Source of the DNA: Cladorhizidae sp. MBARI D1340-BT2
Lineage: Eukaryota > Porifera > Demospongiae > Poecilosclerida > Cladorhizidae
Assembly: GCA_028752905.1 (NCBI GenBank)
Contig: JAQNBH010000010.1
Span: 29,016,970-29,080,969, forward strand
DNA: 64,000 nucleotides
Direction: 5' to 3'
Shown: piece after piece, positions 32,841 to 45,600 of the stretch
Layout: every line of letters starts with the position of its first letter
Position numbering within the stretch: position 1 is the first letter of the stretch
The notes under the pieces: generated by a model
The model's database searches: none
Told to the model about the DNA's origin: nothing
What the model saw: the letters and a program-made list of their open reading frames with translations, nothing else
Made by a program: the position numbers and the translations under genes

Positions 32841-33339
32841 AACGGCATCAGCTTGCACTTTGATAGGTAGTATCTCCAGCATTTATTACAGTGTGGTATG
32901 CATTAAAAATAGTTAGTACGTAAGATGTTACATGAGCTATGTAGCTATAGCTCTAAATAATCTTGAAGAAGCAATTGATTTGGCCTGACTGATGAAGGCT
33001 TCCTCTCTTTTGCTATGTAAACCTTTTGGCAGCAAATTATTTTTGTCTGCATGAGAAAAGTATAGTCCTCTTCTTTGAAGTCTTTGAAGCTTATTTTTTT
33101 CCCCCTTGCTACTAGAAGATCTCGAAGAAAATGAAATATTTCTAGGCTGGAGAGGGCTAGAGATATTCTCTTGCATGTACAAGTGAAATTCGTTCCCCAC
33201 ACGAGGAAGTGTAACTGCAGTTGCGCGCTCTTTTCCACGCCTAAATTTTCTTTGTCTTTCTTTGTGCGGGAAGCGCCGCGGCTGCGTCAGCTCCTAAGCT
33301 TATGCACGATGAAATACAGAATTCTGAATACAGAATCAA

Positions 33340-33441
33340 ATCATGTGAGCGAGAAGAGTGGGAGTATAATTATTATGCGATCATAATGACGCAATGATCA
33401 GGTTGAGGACACCACACAAACAGTAGCTTGCAAAACGCAAA
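33340..33441 (+). promoter_or_regulatory. Possible promoter / 5' UTR of the Ig gene
   Basis: AGTATAATTATTATG (about 33363) could act as a TATA-like box, and ATGACGCAATGATC (33387-33400) resembles an ATF/C-EBP site. Both are only string matches. The start codon at 33442 sits in GCAAAATGA, a favourable A-rich context. Confidence 0.25.
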
Positions 33442-33620
33442 ATGAAACTCCTTAGCTCTACCTGTTTCCTTACTGCAATAGTTTTATTTTTAGGAATCGT
33501 TAAGCTTGTATCAGCGCAAATTGGAAACTATCCTCCTCAAACTTGTCCAGATGACGTGGCATCTCTTGGCGGTATTCAGATCGGATCTAGGCCTACCCTG
33601 CTTTCAGTTAACCCAGTCAT
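33442..33620 (+). CDS. Ig-gene exon 1: signal peptide
   Basis: [20 protein letters not shown] followed by KLVSA/Q is a clear signal peptide with a small-residue cleavage site. It continues [20 protein letters not shown] to NPV. The donor GTGAGA at 33621 leaves phase 2. A decayed paralogue lies at 15060-15272. Confidence 0.85.
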
Positions 33621-36600
33621 GTGAGATGATTATATATTTAACCTTTGTTATAACTCCAGAAATAACATGTATCAAGCAATGTAAAAGAGCTGGCTAAGTT
33701 TTGCATTAGAAATTCACACACTAGCTAGGGGATTAAAACAGAAGGTAGTAGCGAATTCAAAGTCTGGGTGAGTGTTGAAGTCGGAGTGAAATGCTTGGTT
33801 AGTGTTGTAGGAGTGAAATGCTTGGTTAGTGTTTGAGAGGGAATTTTAAAGATAATTATTTTTTTAGGTTATGCTCAGAACATTGAAGATTCATTGTAGA
33901 ACCAAATAACCAAAAAATTAATACCATTCATCATACAAGACAATGTGTTAAAATATAGATCTCTTTGTGAACAAAATTGTTGTAGTTATTAGTAGGAGAT
34001 AGGTAGAGTATCAGCAGCAGCAGATGAGTTGGGACTTTTAGGGAGGTGGAGGGAGAATGGGAGTGGGTAATAATTTTGTCATCTTCTCTGACTTAAAAAT
34101 AATTAGATCAGCTTTAAACAGCTTATGTGTATTTCTCACATGTCCTCATGTGCTAATATTGTGATAGCTTATAGCTAGTTATGATCATCAACAAAGAAAG
34201 AAATAAGCAAAAGAGTTTTGATCAAACCACTTCAACCATTTGTACAAAGCATTAATACTTAGTCATTACAATTCTAGAGTTGTCTGCATTAGCCTCACCC
34301 AACATTTCCATATGTCTCACGCCACAACATGGCATGTCATTGATCCTATATGTGGAAGAAGTTAGAGGGCTTTATCATGGAACCTTCCCCATTTCTTTCA
34401 CTTTAAGGTTCCTGTTTTGATTAAAATAAAATTGTGGTTAACATTAGAACTCAGTACCTCGGCTATAATGTGTAAAATAGTAGTCCTTTTAGTTATGAGC
34501 ATCAAAAGTTGTGAAGCTAACCTTCAAGTTTGTGACCTTGTGCTAAACAGTGCCATCAAGGCAGAGAATGATATACTATTAATCTAACTAAATTTGGTTC
34601 ATGGTTTCAAAGTTAGACCATAATGTGCTGCATAACAAAATAACTTCTTAGGAGTAAAAGTACTTTTGGAACCTAAATATAACTATTAAGGACACAGATC
34701 CCAAATTGAAATAGATATTGACCAGATGGGTTTTTGAAAAATACTCAAAACAATATTCTTTGAAGTCATAAAATTGCATTAGGAAACAAAACACAATTGG
34801 GCAATTAGTCTTCATAGGCCTGCATACATGTCAACCTGGTCTATTGAAATTCCAGATATCATTGAATACTCCCCAGTTACATGTGATGGATTAAATTCCC
34901 ACTCAATTCCTAGAATTGCACTATTGGGTTCCCAAAAGAAATTACTGTATTGGATTCCTATGCACTTTCCCCTCCTCCATCCTTCCCAAACCCACTAGAG
35001 TCTCGTTCATTTCGGATGGCTGAGCTAGTGCAAAACAATGGCCTGATAATGCATTAAGTTTTTTCATGATTTAATTCTAGTGTGCCATCAAGTTTCTCAC
35101 TACATATTTGTGGTAATGTGGTCATGTTCTTTAGCAGCAATTCAGTACCCTACTGCCTAAATAACATCTGCTTCAGAGTTCACGAGAACAAATCGAATAG
35201 ACCTGAATTAATCATTCCTTTTGTTCAGAGAAGTCTTGTGGTTATTCTAAAGAATAGGAAGGTGAGAGTGCATGTTATATAATTATGTGTTGATCATGTT
35301 GTTGCAACATTATTATATTGGGCAAATCTACACTGACATTTCAATCAGCACATGCAGGAAAAAATTGCATGTAGCTGATTTTTCTCCGGTTACAGGTAAG
35401 CTACCTACACACCTGAAGGAGACATGTGATGCAGAACAGAATGAGAATAGTATCATCAAAATATGATGGTCCGCAAACTTCAAAAGAAAAAATCAGGTGT
35501 TATGCGGCTAGTTTTATCAGTTGTTAGAGCAATAGTTAGGTAAGTATCAGCAATCAAGTTTCCTCCAAGCTCCTCCAATAGCCACATCAAGAGTGAAGTT
35601 GTTTTTAATACACTCTCGCATAATTATTGCTCCTGTATATAGCCAATTGTCAGCCGTATCGATTGATAGCACTTTTCACCTCTCAGGAACTGATTGTTGT
35701 TAGGACACTATTTTTAGGTCTAAATTTAGTGTGCACACAACCAATGCACATTTTTTTTGTAATGGATTATGCATTACGTGAGCTGTGTGCAGATGATTTA
35801 AAGACAGCCATGTCCAGATGCTTTTAATAGGTGTTGTATATTTGCACAAAATGGCTGGAGCATGTCCATGTCTTATTGGATACCTGGATTGAAAAGATGT
35901 TATCTAGGCATGTGTGTGTGTTTGGGGAGGGGTGTGTGGTGTGGAGATGAATGGTAGGGGGTTGGAAGGGTGATGCACAAGTAGTGTTCATCTTCATAAT
36001 TCGTAACATTTAGATGCATGGCAACAGGAGTTTCCACATAATTTTACTAATAGAAGATTAGTGTCGAAAAACCAAAATTGATAATCACAGTGGTGTAAAT
36101 TGTTCACGCTCTCTGAATCTAGGATCACAGCCCACAACAGGCAATTGCAGGAGAGTATAGCAATACTAGATCAAACTTATTGTGAGGTTATCTATGCCCC
36201 TTAGTGTCATCTTTAAAGGACCTGTTGCAAGTTTTAGGAAAATATCTTATGGAAATAGAGTATATTTTCCAGACATCAATATAAAAGGAGAGAAACTTAT
36301 GGCAATGTAGGCAAGACACACTTCATAAAGATCCTCCTCTCAGCACTTGTGTGATCCTTAACAGTTGCGGTGAGCAAGTCTAGCAAGGTCTGGTTAAACC
36401 CTCCACTATCTCATTGCGATGTGGGTGATATGTGGTAGTCCTTGACTTTTTAACCTGCAAAAGCTTACACATCTCCTCAAATACTAAAGTCAAATTGTCA
36501 ACTCGGATATGAATAATTTGCTCATATGGAGAAAAGCAACACAACATTACTCAACAGGTTTATGTCATCATTGGGTATGGCATATGCCTCGATCCTTTGT

Positions 36601-39600
36601 TAACAAAACCTGCAGCCACAAAAGAATACCAGTTTCCTGTTGGTTTCCGAGTGTGGGGCCATGATATGGTTGCTATCAAATGATTCCCACAATCATTATG
36701 TTTTGTGTCAGAGTAGAATACATCTGTCTACATTATTAATTGTGCTGGCATCATGATGGTTCGGCTGCTACTTGCAGTAGCATCAGAGAAGATTCATTTC
36801 CATGTAGTTCCATGGTAAACATCCCATGCTTTCCACCGAGTCCTTTTCTCTCATTAATACAACACGAAAGCAACAATTATACTACAAACTATGGCTTGTC
36901 AAACAGGACATGTTTATTGTTACCATTTTTTAATGGTTGCCTTTTATAGGCATGAATAACTTTGGTGAAACTTGTTTTGGGTAGTGTTGACATGACTGTT
37001 GTAGTTCACAACAAGTTTCAAGGAACTAGTTAGGACCATGCTTATTGTTGGGTTAAGTGTGGCTGGGTCTTTAACTCTTCATATCAATTTCATAAGGAGA
37101 ATCACTGCTTGGAACATGAAAATGTATAGATTTTGGTTCTGACTTTGTGTGCATATATCTCAAGTAGAGTTTACCATTGTATACATAGAGATAAGCTCGT
37201 TTTTATTTTGTACTTTTCATAATTTAGCGGCTTTGTCTCTGAAAATAGGCACACACCTCTTTTTCCATATACTTATGAACTTTAAATTTATCCCGTAACC
37301 CCGTAACAAACACACTGACCTGAAGTTGAATAAATAAGCCTAAAAATGTATTTAAAAAATCCTGGAAGCAGTGATGGTAAAGTTTGGTATGAATAATTAA
37401 CATTATCTAATTGGGTGGCATTTTTTACCTACATTCTCAACATAATAATGTAAATATGCAACCTTGTCTCTGACAAATGTGAATAAGAAACATTTCCATA
37501 ACAAATAATTAACACAGTCAAAATCTACCTTAATTGACTATCTTTATTTCCTTATCATTCATTTCTAGTGAGGTTCAATTCCTGATCACTTTTGGATGCC
37601 ATAATAACAATCCTTTAACTCGCATTGATGAGGGTGTAAGACTCGAGTTCAGTTTGCAGTCAGCAGATTCCTCCACCAACACTGGTTGGCTTCCAATCAG
37701 GTATTATGCACCAAATCTCGTGGTGCCAAATGATGGTACAAGTGTAGTGGAGTTGGATCCTTCAAATGTCTCTGTGACAGCTCAAGAATCTAGTTACAAC
37801 TCCACCTTCCCTCTAATCCTTATTGAACCCTTGAGAACAGAATTTCTCATTCGGGAGTATATCTGCATACCATATGAATGGAATTTTATTGAAAACCTGG
37901 ATCTACATTTGCGGTGGATGCAAAAATTTGGAAAACTATCCATTAAGGACGAATCCCCTTGGACCCTCAAAGATATCAATATCAGGATTTGGAATGGGAC
38001 ATGCTTTTTGGAAATATTGAGTGAGAATTTCAATGATAAAGACAACTTAAACACTGATATTTTTCACATTGTGAAGGGAAGAATACATGGAATCCATTGT
38101 GATCCAACTAAGATAAATGATATCCTTGTGTTTGAAGAAAGTAGTGATGCCCCTACCATGCGTTTTTTATACGCTACTGTGGCCGACATTTCAGGGTCTT
38201 ATGAAGATAAAGGTGAGAGTATGTGTTTGTTGTTTTTGTTGTTTTGTTGCATTACAAAGTTATTGATTCTGAAATTCCACACCACTATATGAACTTACAT
38301 TTCAGTGCTGTTGTTTTTGTTATGATCTGCTATTTTATTGACATGGGCAAACGAGTTTATCGTTCGTGTTTAATTTTGAGATGGCATCCTATCTTCATGC
38401 AATAGTTCACATGTTTGGTTATGTCTGAGCTGGCAATAAAGTATCATGTCTGAAAGTATCCTGTTTATTTTATTTGGTGTATCTCATTGGTTATTCTTTG
38501 TTTCACATGACACATCATGCTCATGACCAGATCAGAGATTATGACATCATCATTATATTGCACTACAGTATAGGCATTATGGATATATAGTCAAGTGCTA
38601 GTGCTAGGAAACTTCAGTCAACAGAGGCTTAAAACATTATAGTCAGCATAGATGATGACATGTTAGAGGGAAGTGCTATAATTAAGCCAATGGATGGATG
38701 GATGGATGGATTGATGGATGGATGGATGGATGGATGGATGGATGGATTAATGGGTGGGGGAGTGGGTGGGTGGGTGGGTGTGTGAAAGGTTGTGTTGTGT
38801 GGGTGGTTTGGTTGGTGGATAGGGCTCTAACCATTCTTAGAGATATATACTCTCACAGCAGGCATGGACAGGATAAAATAAATTATTCCATGAAACACCG
38901 ACCCTTGCATCATGCAAAGCAAAGCATAGCAGCATAGTTGTGTATATAGATGGATGGAGAGACAGAGGGACAGAGAGAGAGGCAGATAGACAAGTAGAGA
39001 GGGAGACCTCATAGCAATATCAATGCTGTATGATGATGTCACCAGGATAAATTGAAGTTGATTGTTTATCACATCTGCTATAAACAACTATGCTGCTATG
39101 CTTTGCTTTGCATGATGCAAGGGTCGGTATTTCATGGAATAATTTTTTTTATCGTGTCCATGCCTGCTGTGAGAGTGTATACCATATCTCTAAGAATGGT
39201 TAGAGCCCTTCAAAAGTGTCAACCCTTGAAGGTGGAAAATTCATGGCTCTTTTCATGGAACAAATATATATGTATGTATGTGTATGTGTGTGTGTATCTT
39301 GTCAGAGTGGAATATGGCTAGTTAATTCATGAGCAGACATGTAATTTCATGAGCCAAAGATATGACTCACCCACCATATGCCACAATGAGTGTGATAAAT
39401 TGTATACTGTATAACTATTATAAATTAGTTATCTTTACTTCATATAATGGGCGATCAGTCCATCTGTCAGTTGTTCGGTGGGTCGGTCCAATAGACACCA
39501 TCTATAACACATATTGAATTAACTTTTAGTATTCTTGAACAGCACTTGTGGCTTTATTGCATTGCTGAACTATTTGGTGATCCAAAGAACAGCTTCTGCT

Positions 39601-42600
39601 GTCTTTGAAAATGTTGGCGTAATTTTTAGAAATTGATCGTTATACTGACTATATGTATGTACAGTAGATTCTTAATTGGAGTGGAATATGGGAGAATATC
39701 TAATTTGAGCCTATAGGAAAATACTACAGTGAGCATATGAACATAGAATAAATTTATATATACTGATAGACTATGCCATATCCTTTCCCTATGCCAGCAC
39801 AAGGTGATAAAGAGATGACAGGGTTATTACCCCAGGTCACACATGCACGAAGCATGGTCATTGTCAAGACAGACTCTCAATGTTCTCATATAGCACTGAG
39901 CCACAGCCACTCAGATGCAAGGAGAAAAGGTTGCTTCCTCATAACATAGTTCTGGCATTACATCATATGATGTCATCATCAATACTGTATAGATCATTGC
40001 TAGATTAGGGCTTCAATTTGGTTTAGGGCCTGGGAAATGGCCAGGATTAGAGCAGTGGTAATAGCTAGAGCTGGGCCTAGGTCAAGACTAGTAAGTGGCT
40101 AGAGCAATTAAATCTAAAATGCTGATGATGTCATTGCTATGATGTAATGAGTGTTCTGTTACATTCCAATGCTATTTGGAATGAGCCGAAGTCTAAGGAT
40201 GACAAGAATACTAGCCCATGACATGCATGTGGCATGGACATTGGGATTCTTGTTACATTCCTATGTTGTTGGGAACCATCCAATGTTCATCTCACACATA
40301 GTATGATGCATGAGCTTTGAATATGTTGTTTTCAGTAGTTGGAGTTGGTGTTATATACTATTAAAAACAGATAATTAGCCCTCCCATTTTTCTGGAATAA
40401 TGCATCTGTAGGTTTACCTCAGCTCTGTAAAAGCTCATGGAGTTTAAAGAACATACACACACACACACACATACACATACATATACTCACATACACACAC
40501 ACACATGCAGACACCAGGTATGAAATTATCACGATGATATCATCCAAGTCAGTAACAGATTAGGAGTGGGTGGAGGCAAAGATTAGGGATAAGGCTATGA
40601 AAACAGCTATAGCAATGCTCGGTAACAATGCTGCTATCATAATGTGATTTTAGGTTTCTAGTTGCATTTTACATAGCAATGGACCAAAACAAAAACTGTC
40701 GGGTTGTTTTGTCAAGAAAGAGTTTGCCAATGCTGACCACAACCATAAATATGAACACAAATGTGATAGTGGTGTTCCAAGTCATAATAAGTAAAGGTCT
40801 AAATGTTTGTGATCACACGAGTCAATTCTTGTTTCATTTCTTCTTTTAAATCTCAGTCTTGTTTTTATATTTTCATCTTGTATTGGGCATAGTGTGGAAT
40901 GCTCTATATTTGTTTGACTACTATTTTATATTCGTGGATACAAAAAACACTCACAAAACAGGTTTAACCAATAAAACACCACAACAAGCACCTTATGGCG
41001 CAAACTTGGACATCTTCAGGGGGGGAGGGGGGAGGTGGGGAGGGGGGCGGCGGGAATTAATTCAAAGAATTTGTATTAGGCACTTCTCCATATGCACATG
41101 CCCAAACAACTTGATAGATATAAAAATATTAATAAAACTTTACTTCTGGTTAGATGAGTTGTCGGAACAATTTTTTTTTTTAATGGTTGACAATTGTAAC
41201 TGCTTACTTGATTGTTCTCTTCCTGGCATTTGCTACTGTTTCTGGAAGTTCTTTGAGCAACACAGGTACCTAGACTTACAACGGATCACCCAAATACTTT
41301 TGTTTTGAGCAAGGAGGCGGATAGATTCATTGCAGTAAAATTTGTTGTTGACATATACAGCTACATCACTTTTGTTTGCTCACTTCAATGGAGCTCCTAA
41401 TTCTACCAAACTGTTTGCTGTATTACTAAACAGTTTGCGGGGGCTATGTCCTTTCTCCCTTTTCATTACTGTAAAAATATGTTTATTCATTAAAATATTA
41501 ATAGTAGAGGATTTCAAAGCAGATTTCAAAGCATTTAAGTGTTTCTTGATTTAGTATAATACTAAAACAATAAGGAAAGTTTGTTAACAAAATATAGACA
41601 TGCAATATTCCACCTAGCTACTGAACTGATTCAGCACACTTTTATGTTTTTGAAAAGGTACCCTAATACAAACAGAAAGATCATCGCCAGTCTAACCACT
41701 GCACATCATGTTATGTTCTAAATATCTATTACAAGGAATTTTAGCATCGACTTGGTTTTTCAAAATTTAGTTCAAGATGAGCCGATTTCTTCCTTGTTTA
41801 AAAACAAACAATCATGTTGATTGGACAGGTGAAACAATTGTTCAGGGGAACCAAAAAACAATGTTCAGCTACTATTATTAGCTCTAAAGCATAACCTTGT
41901 GCCATACGTATATGTTCCATCCAATCTATGAATCTGCCCAATCTATGAATTCATTGATTGGATGCCAATCTATAGATTGGCATCAAATCTATAGACTTTG
42001 CTGCACAATCCATGAATGCCAATTGATTGCCTGCCAATCAATACATTTCAAAACATGGTAGCATATTAACACCCTTTGCAACAGAGAAACAGAGAAAGTG
42101 ATGATTGCAACTGAGAGTGTAATGATATAGATACTGAGAAAAAGTTCCACATGGACTTGCCAGATAAAGAACTTAAGTGACATGGCAAGTGTAGCTAGAG
42201 CCAAAAAAGATATTTGAAGAATATTGAAAGATATAATGGACAGTTTGTAATACCCACGAACACTCACACAACTGCTATAGTCGAGAAACTTGCCTCACAA
42301 ACAGCTCTTCTCCCTTCTTCTATTTTCGTGGGAGTAGTTAAGGCTTTGTAAATTCCCGTCGACTATTCCATATTGTGTGGGTAGGTTTGGATATTTGGCT
42401 TGCACACTCGCTCAGTATAACTAGTTGATAATAAGTATTGGTCGATATGTTCCATCCAATCTATGAATATGTTGCAAAGGGTGTTAATATGCTAACATGT
42501 TTTGAAGTGTATTGATTAGCAGGCAATAGATTGGCATTCATAGATTGTGCAGCACAATCTATGAATTCATAGATTGTGCTGGACAATCTGCAGATTCATA

Positions 42601-45600
42601 GATTGGATGGAACAATATTATAATTATTGTAAACACACATCTTCAATTGAGTTTTTTTAATTTTTAATTAAAGATGAATTATATAACTTTTTCTATGGTA
42701 GCTAAATGGAGTCTGTATGGCAGTTTTGTTAATTAGTAACTTGTCTCTATTTAATCTTGATTGTGTATATTCTGATTATAATTATTATGATGTTTTTATA
42801 CCCTCAGGCAATGCTCAGTGTCGTCAGGAAGTAATAATAGGAGGTAGCTACACCACTGTTGCCATGGTGAACACAACTATTGTCCCCACATGCTTCACCT
42901 GTTTAAACGGGAACAATATGCTGGTCAGCACAGCCATGATGTTCGCAATTATATTGCCTCTGTCCCCTAATCCGACTCTAATCCCTCTGAACGATGACAT
43001 CACACAAACAACAAACCAACTGTTTGTGACCAACTTTACCAGTTTGCCTCTCTTAGTGGATGGCATAGTGAATACTTTCGAATGTATGGATACAATGGCT
43101 GGTCTATTCATAAGGATGGTGACAACTCTAAGTAAGGAATGTGTATTGATTTTGGTCTCCTTATGTGAGCATTATTTATCTCTCTTTCCCTTTATCCCCA
43201 CACTCACTAATCTTGATATGCACATCTTTCCCATTACTCTCCTCCTCTCTCTCTCTCTTACCAAAGACCCAATTCAACTTGATCTCACAGAAGAGGTTGC
43301 AGACTTTTATGTGGAAGGTAGCACTCTTCGAGTTATTTGTACCAATAAAAATGTTGCACCATTTCGGGGGGTTACTATTTGGGTTAAAGATGCAAATATG
43401 TCAGTTGGAAGCGGAGGTATTTTACAGCTTGATAACATTCTGAGGAGTCAGGCAGGACTATATAAATGTCTAGGGAATACAACAGTTACAGTGGAAATTC
43501 CAACTCGCTCCTTTACTCTTGTAGTTCATTGTAAGTTGTAAAAGTATTATTGTAGTAAAGTGTTGCTGATACTAACACATACTGTGGCCAAGTCATTGGA
43601 CTTGCAAGTATTGCAAGTCAGTTCATTCATGTCTATTCACACAATGTGGTGGTTTTCATGAGATAATTGAGTAGCAGATTGTTTAATTGTGTTATAGATT
43701 GTGTTGATTGTATTAATAATTGTAGTGCATGTCTTACATGACCTGAACATTGCTTGAGTACTTATTTCAAACCGAATTTCAAACCGATGCACATCATAAC
43801 AAATCACACACATATTGAACAAATGCACACATATCTATGTTTGTATACATGTGTGTCAACTAATACAATGTGTGAGTATCTTTGATGTGCTGTGTGATTG
43901 TTAACCTTCCATGTGCCGTGAGTTGTTTTTGTTGTTCAGATGTTGCATATTAACTCTTTGAACACCTAGCTCTAATTTAGGTATTTAGCACTCGCATAGA
44001 AGCTGTTTTCAAGTGAACTTAGAATCAAAATAAATTGATTCACTTGCCTGAAAGAGACTCACTCCTGTGTTGATATGATTAGTCATCCAGATCTACAAGT
44101 GTACTTTTGAGGGAGGTCTGAGAAGTCTCCTGGTAAGTAACTATACAAGTTATAATTCCCAATTCATCTAGTTAAGAAGCTTATAAGGACTAGCTACTAA
44201 TATCTAAAGTCTTACTGAGCTAGTTACCTAGGAGTGTTGTTATCTAGTAAACTGTTTTAGTGAAACAAAAGCTAGAAGCTACTATTGAGAATTCCCTTTG
44301 GTATATCTAGCTCTTATGCTTGATGCCCATACTAGAACAACAATGAATAATGCACTAGAACTTGATTAGCCATGACACCTACAAGATTAGTGCTGTACTA
44401 TGCGTTCAAAGTTTTAATGTCTCATTCTGTGGCTATTAATATGGTTTGAGTTGGTGGTAGTTAACACATTCAAACTAGTGTAATAGCATACCTTGAGTTA
44501 CAATCAGTTTCTTAGATCTCGTTCAACAAGACAAAACACAACTCAAAACATTGGGATTCTTTCTCTCTTATTTAAGGGCCCCTGCATCCAGGATACAACA
44601 CATCCTGGATACATCATACAAATCTATGCATGGATATTACGAGTGACCAAAGGAAATATGTGAGACCTAATTACAAACCAAAAATGTGAACTGTTCCATT
44701 GTGGTAACAACACCTATACAAAAATATGCAGATTGTTCAGTTCAACAGTGCTATATACTAAGTCTTATGTGGCCAGTCATGTGACTCTTGAAAGTGACTA
44801 CTTACTGTACTCACCTCATGAATGAGTGCTAATTTTCTACATTGATTACTTTAGTAAACGTTTACCATAAACATGGAATTTTTCGTTGTTGATTGTAATT
44901 TTACTAACCTACAAAAAGTAAAAGTTGGCTTACTCTTTGACCGACTGCGGTGGACATATATATGTCCAACAAAATTGACTCATACTGGTGGACATATATG
45001 TCTGTAAAGGACTAATGCTTTATTGACTCATAGCAAGATGCTGCTTATTGATACAAAGCATTGGTACCTTCACTTTAGATGCTTGATAGAGTATTGTGCT
45101 GAAACAAGTGATGGATAGATAATTATTATAATAGAGCTAATAGAGCTGTGTATGTTAGAAAACGATGACAGTGATGATGATTTTGGTGGATATATTGATG
45201 AGAATTATTGTGAAGGTGTTGAGGATGGTAAAGAGGGTGTGGAGGATGGTGAAGATGTTGTGGATAGTGTAATGATGAAGTAGGTTGTAGGAGTAGCTCC
45301 AGTGAAAGTTCAAGCAGCTCCAGTTCAAGCAGCTCCAGTTCAAGCAGCTCCAGTGCCATCAGCTCCAGTGTCAGCAGCTCCAGTAGCTCCAGTGGTGATA
45401 TCTCATTCAGTCAGACATCTGGTTGCACAGTTGATATCGAAGGAAAAGCGCCCGTTGACTTTGCTCAGCTTTTTCTCGATGACACTATCCTAAGGAGAAT
45501 TGTGGAGGAAACAAATTTGTAAGCAGACCAATTTATAGCTTCGAATCAAGACATACCTCCTCAATCTAGAATGAGAGATTGGAAAGCTTGGCACAGTTAG

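Noticed and set aside
40859..41308. Open frame of 149 codons in an Ig-gene intron
   Set aside because: Low-complexity, with a poly-G-derived Gly stretch and hydrophobic runs. It has no recognisable domain and no splice sites matching the gene phase.
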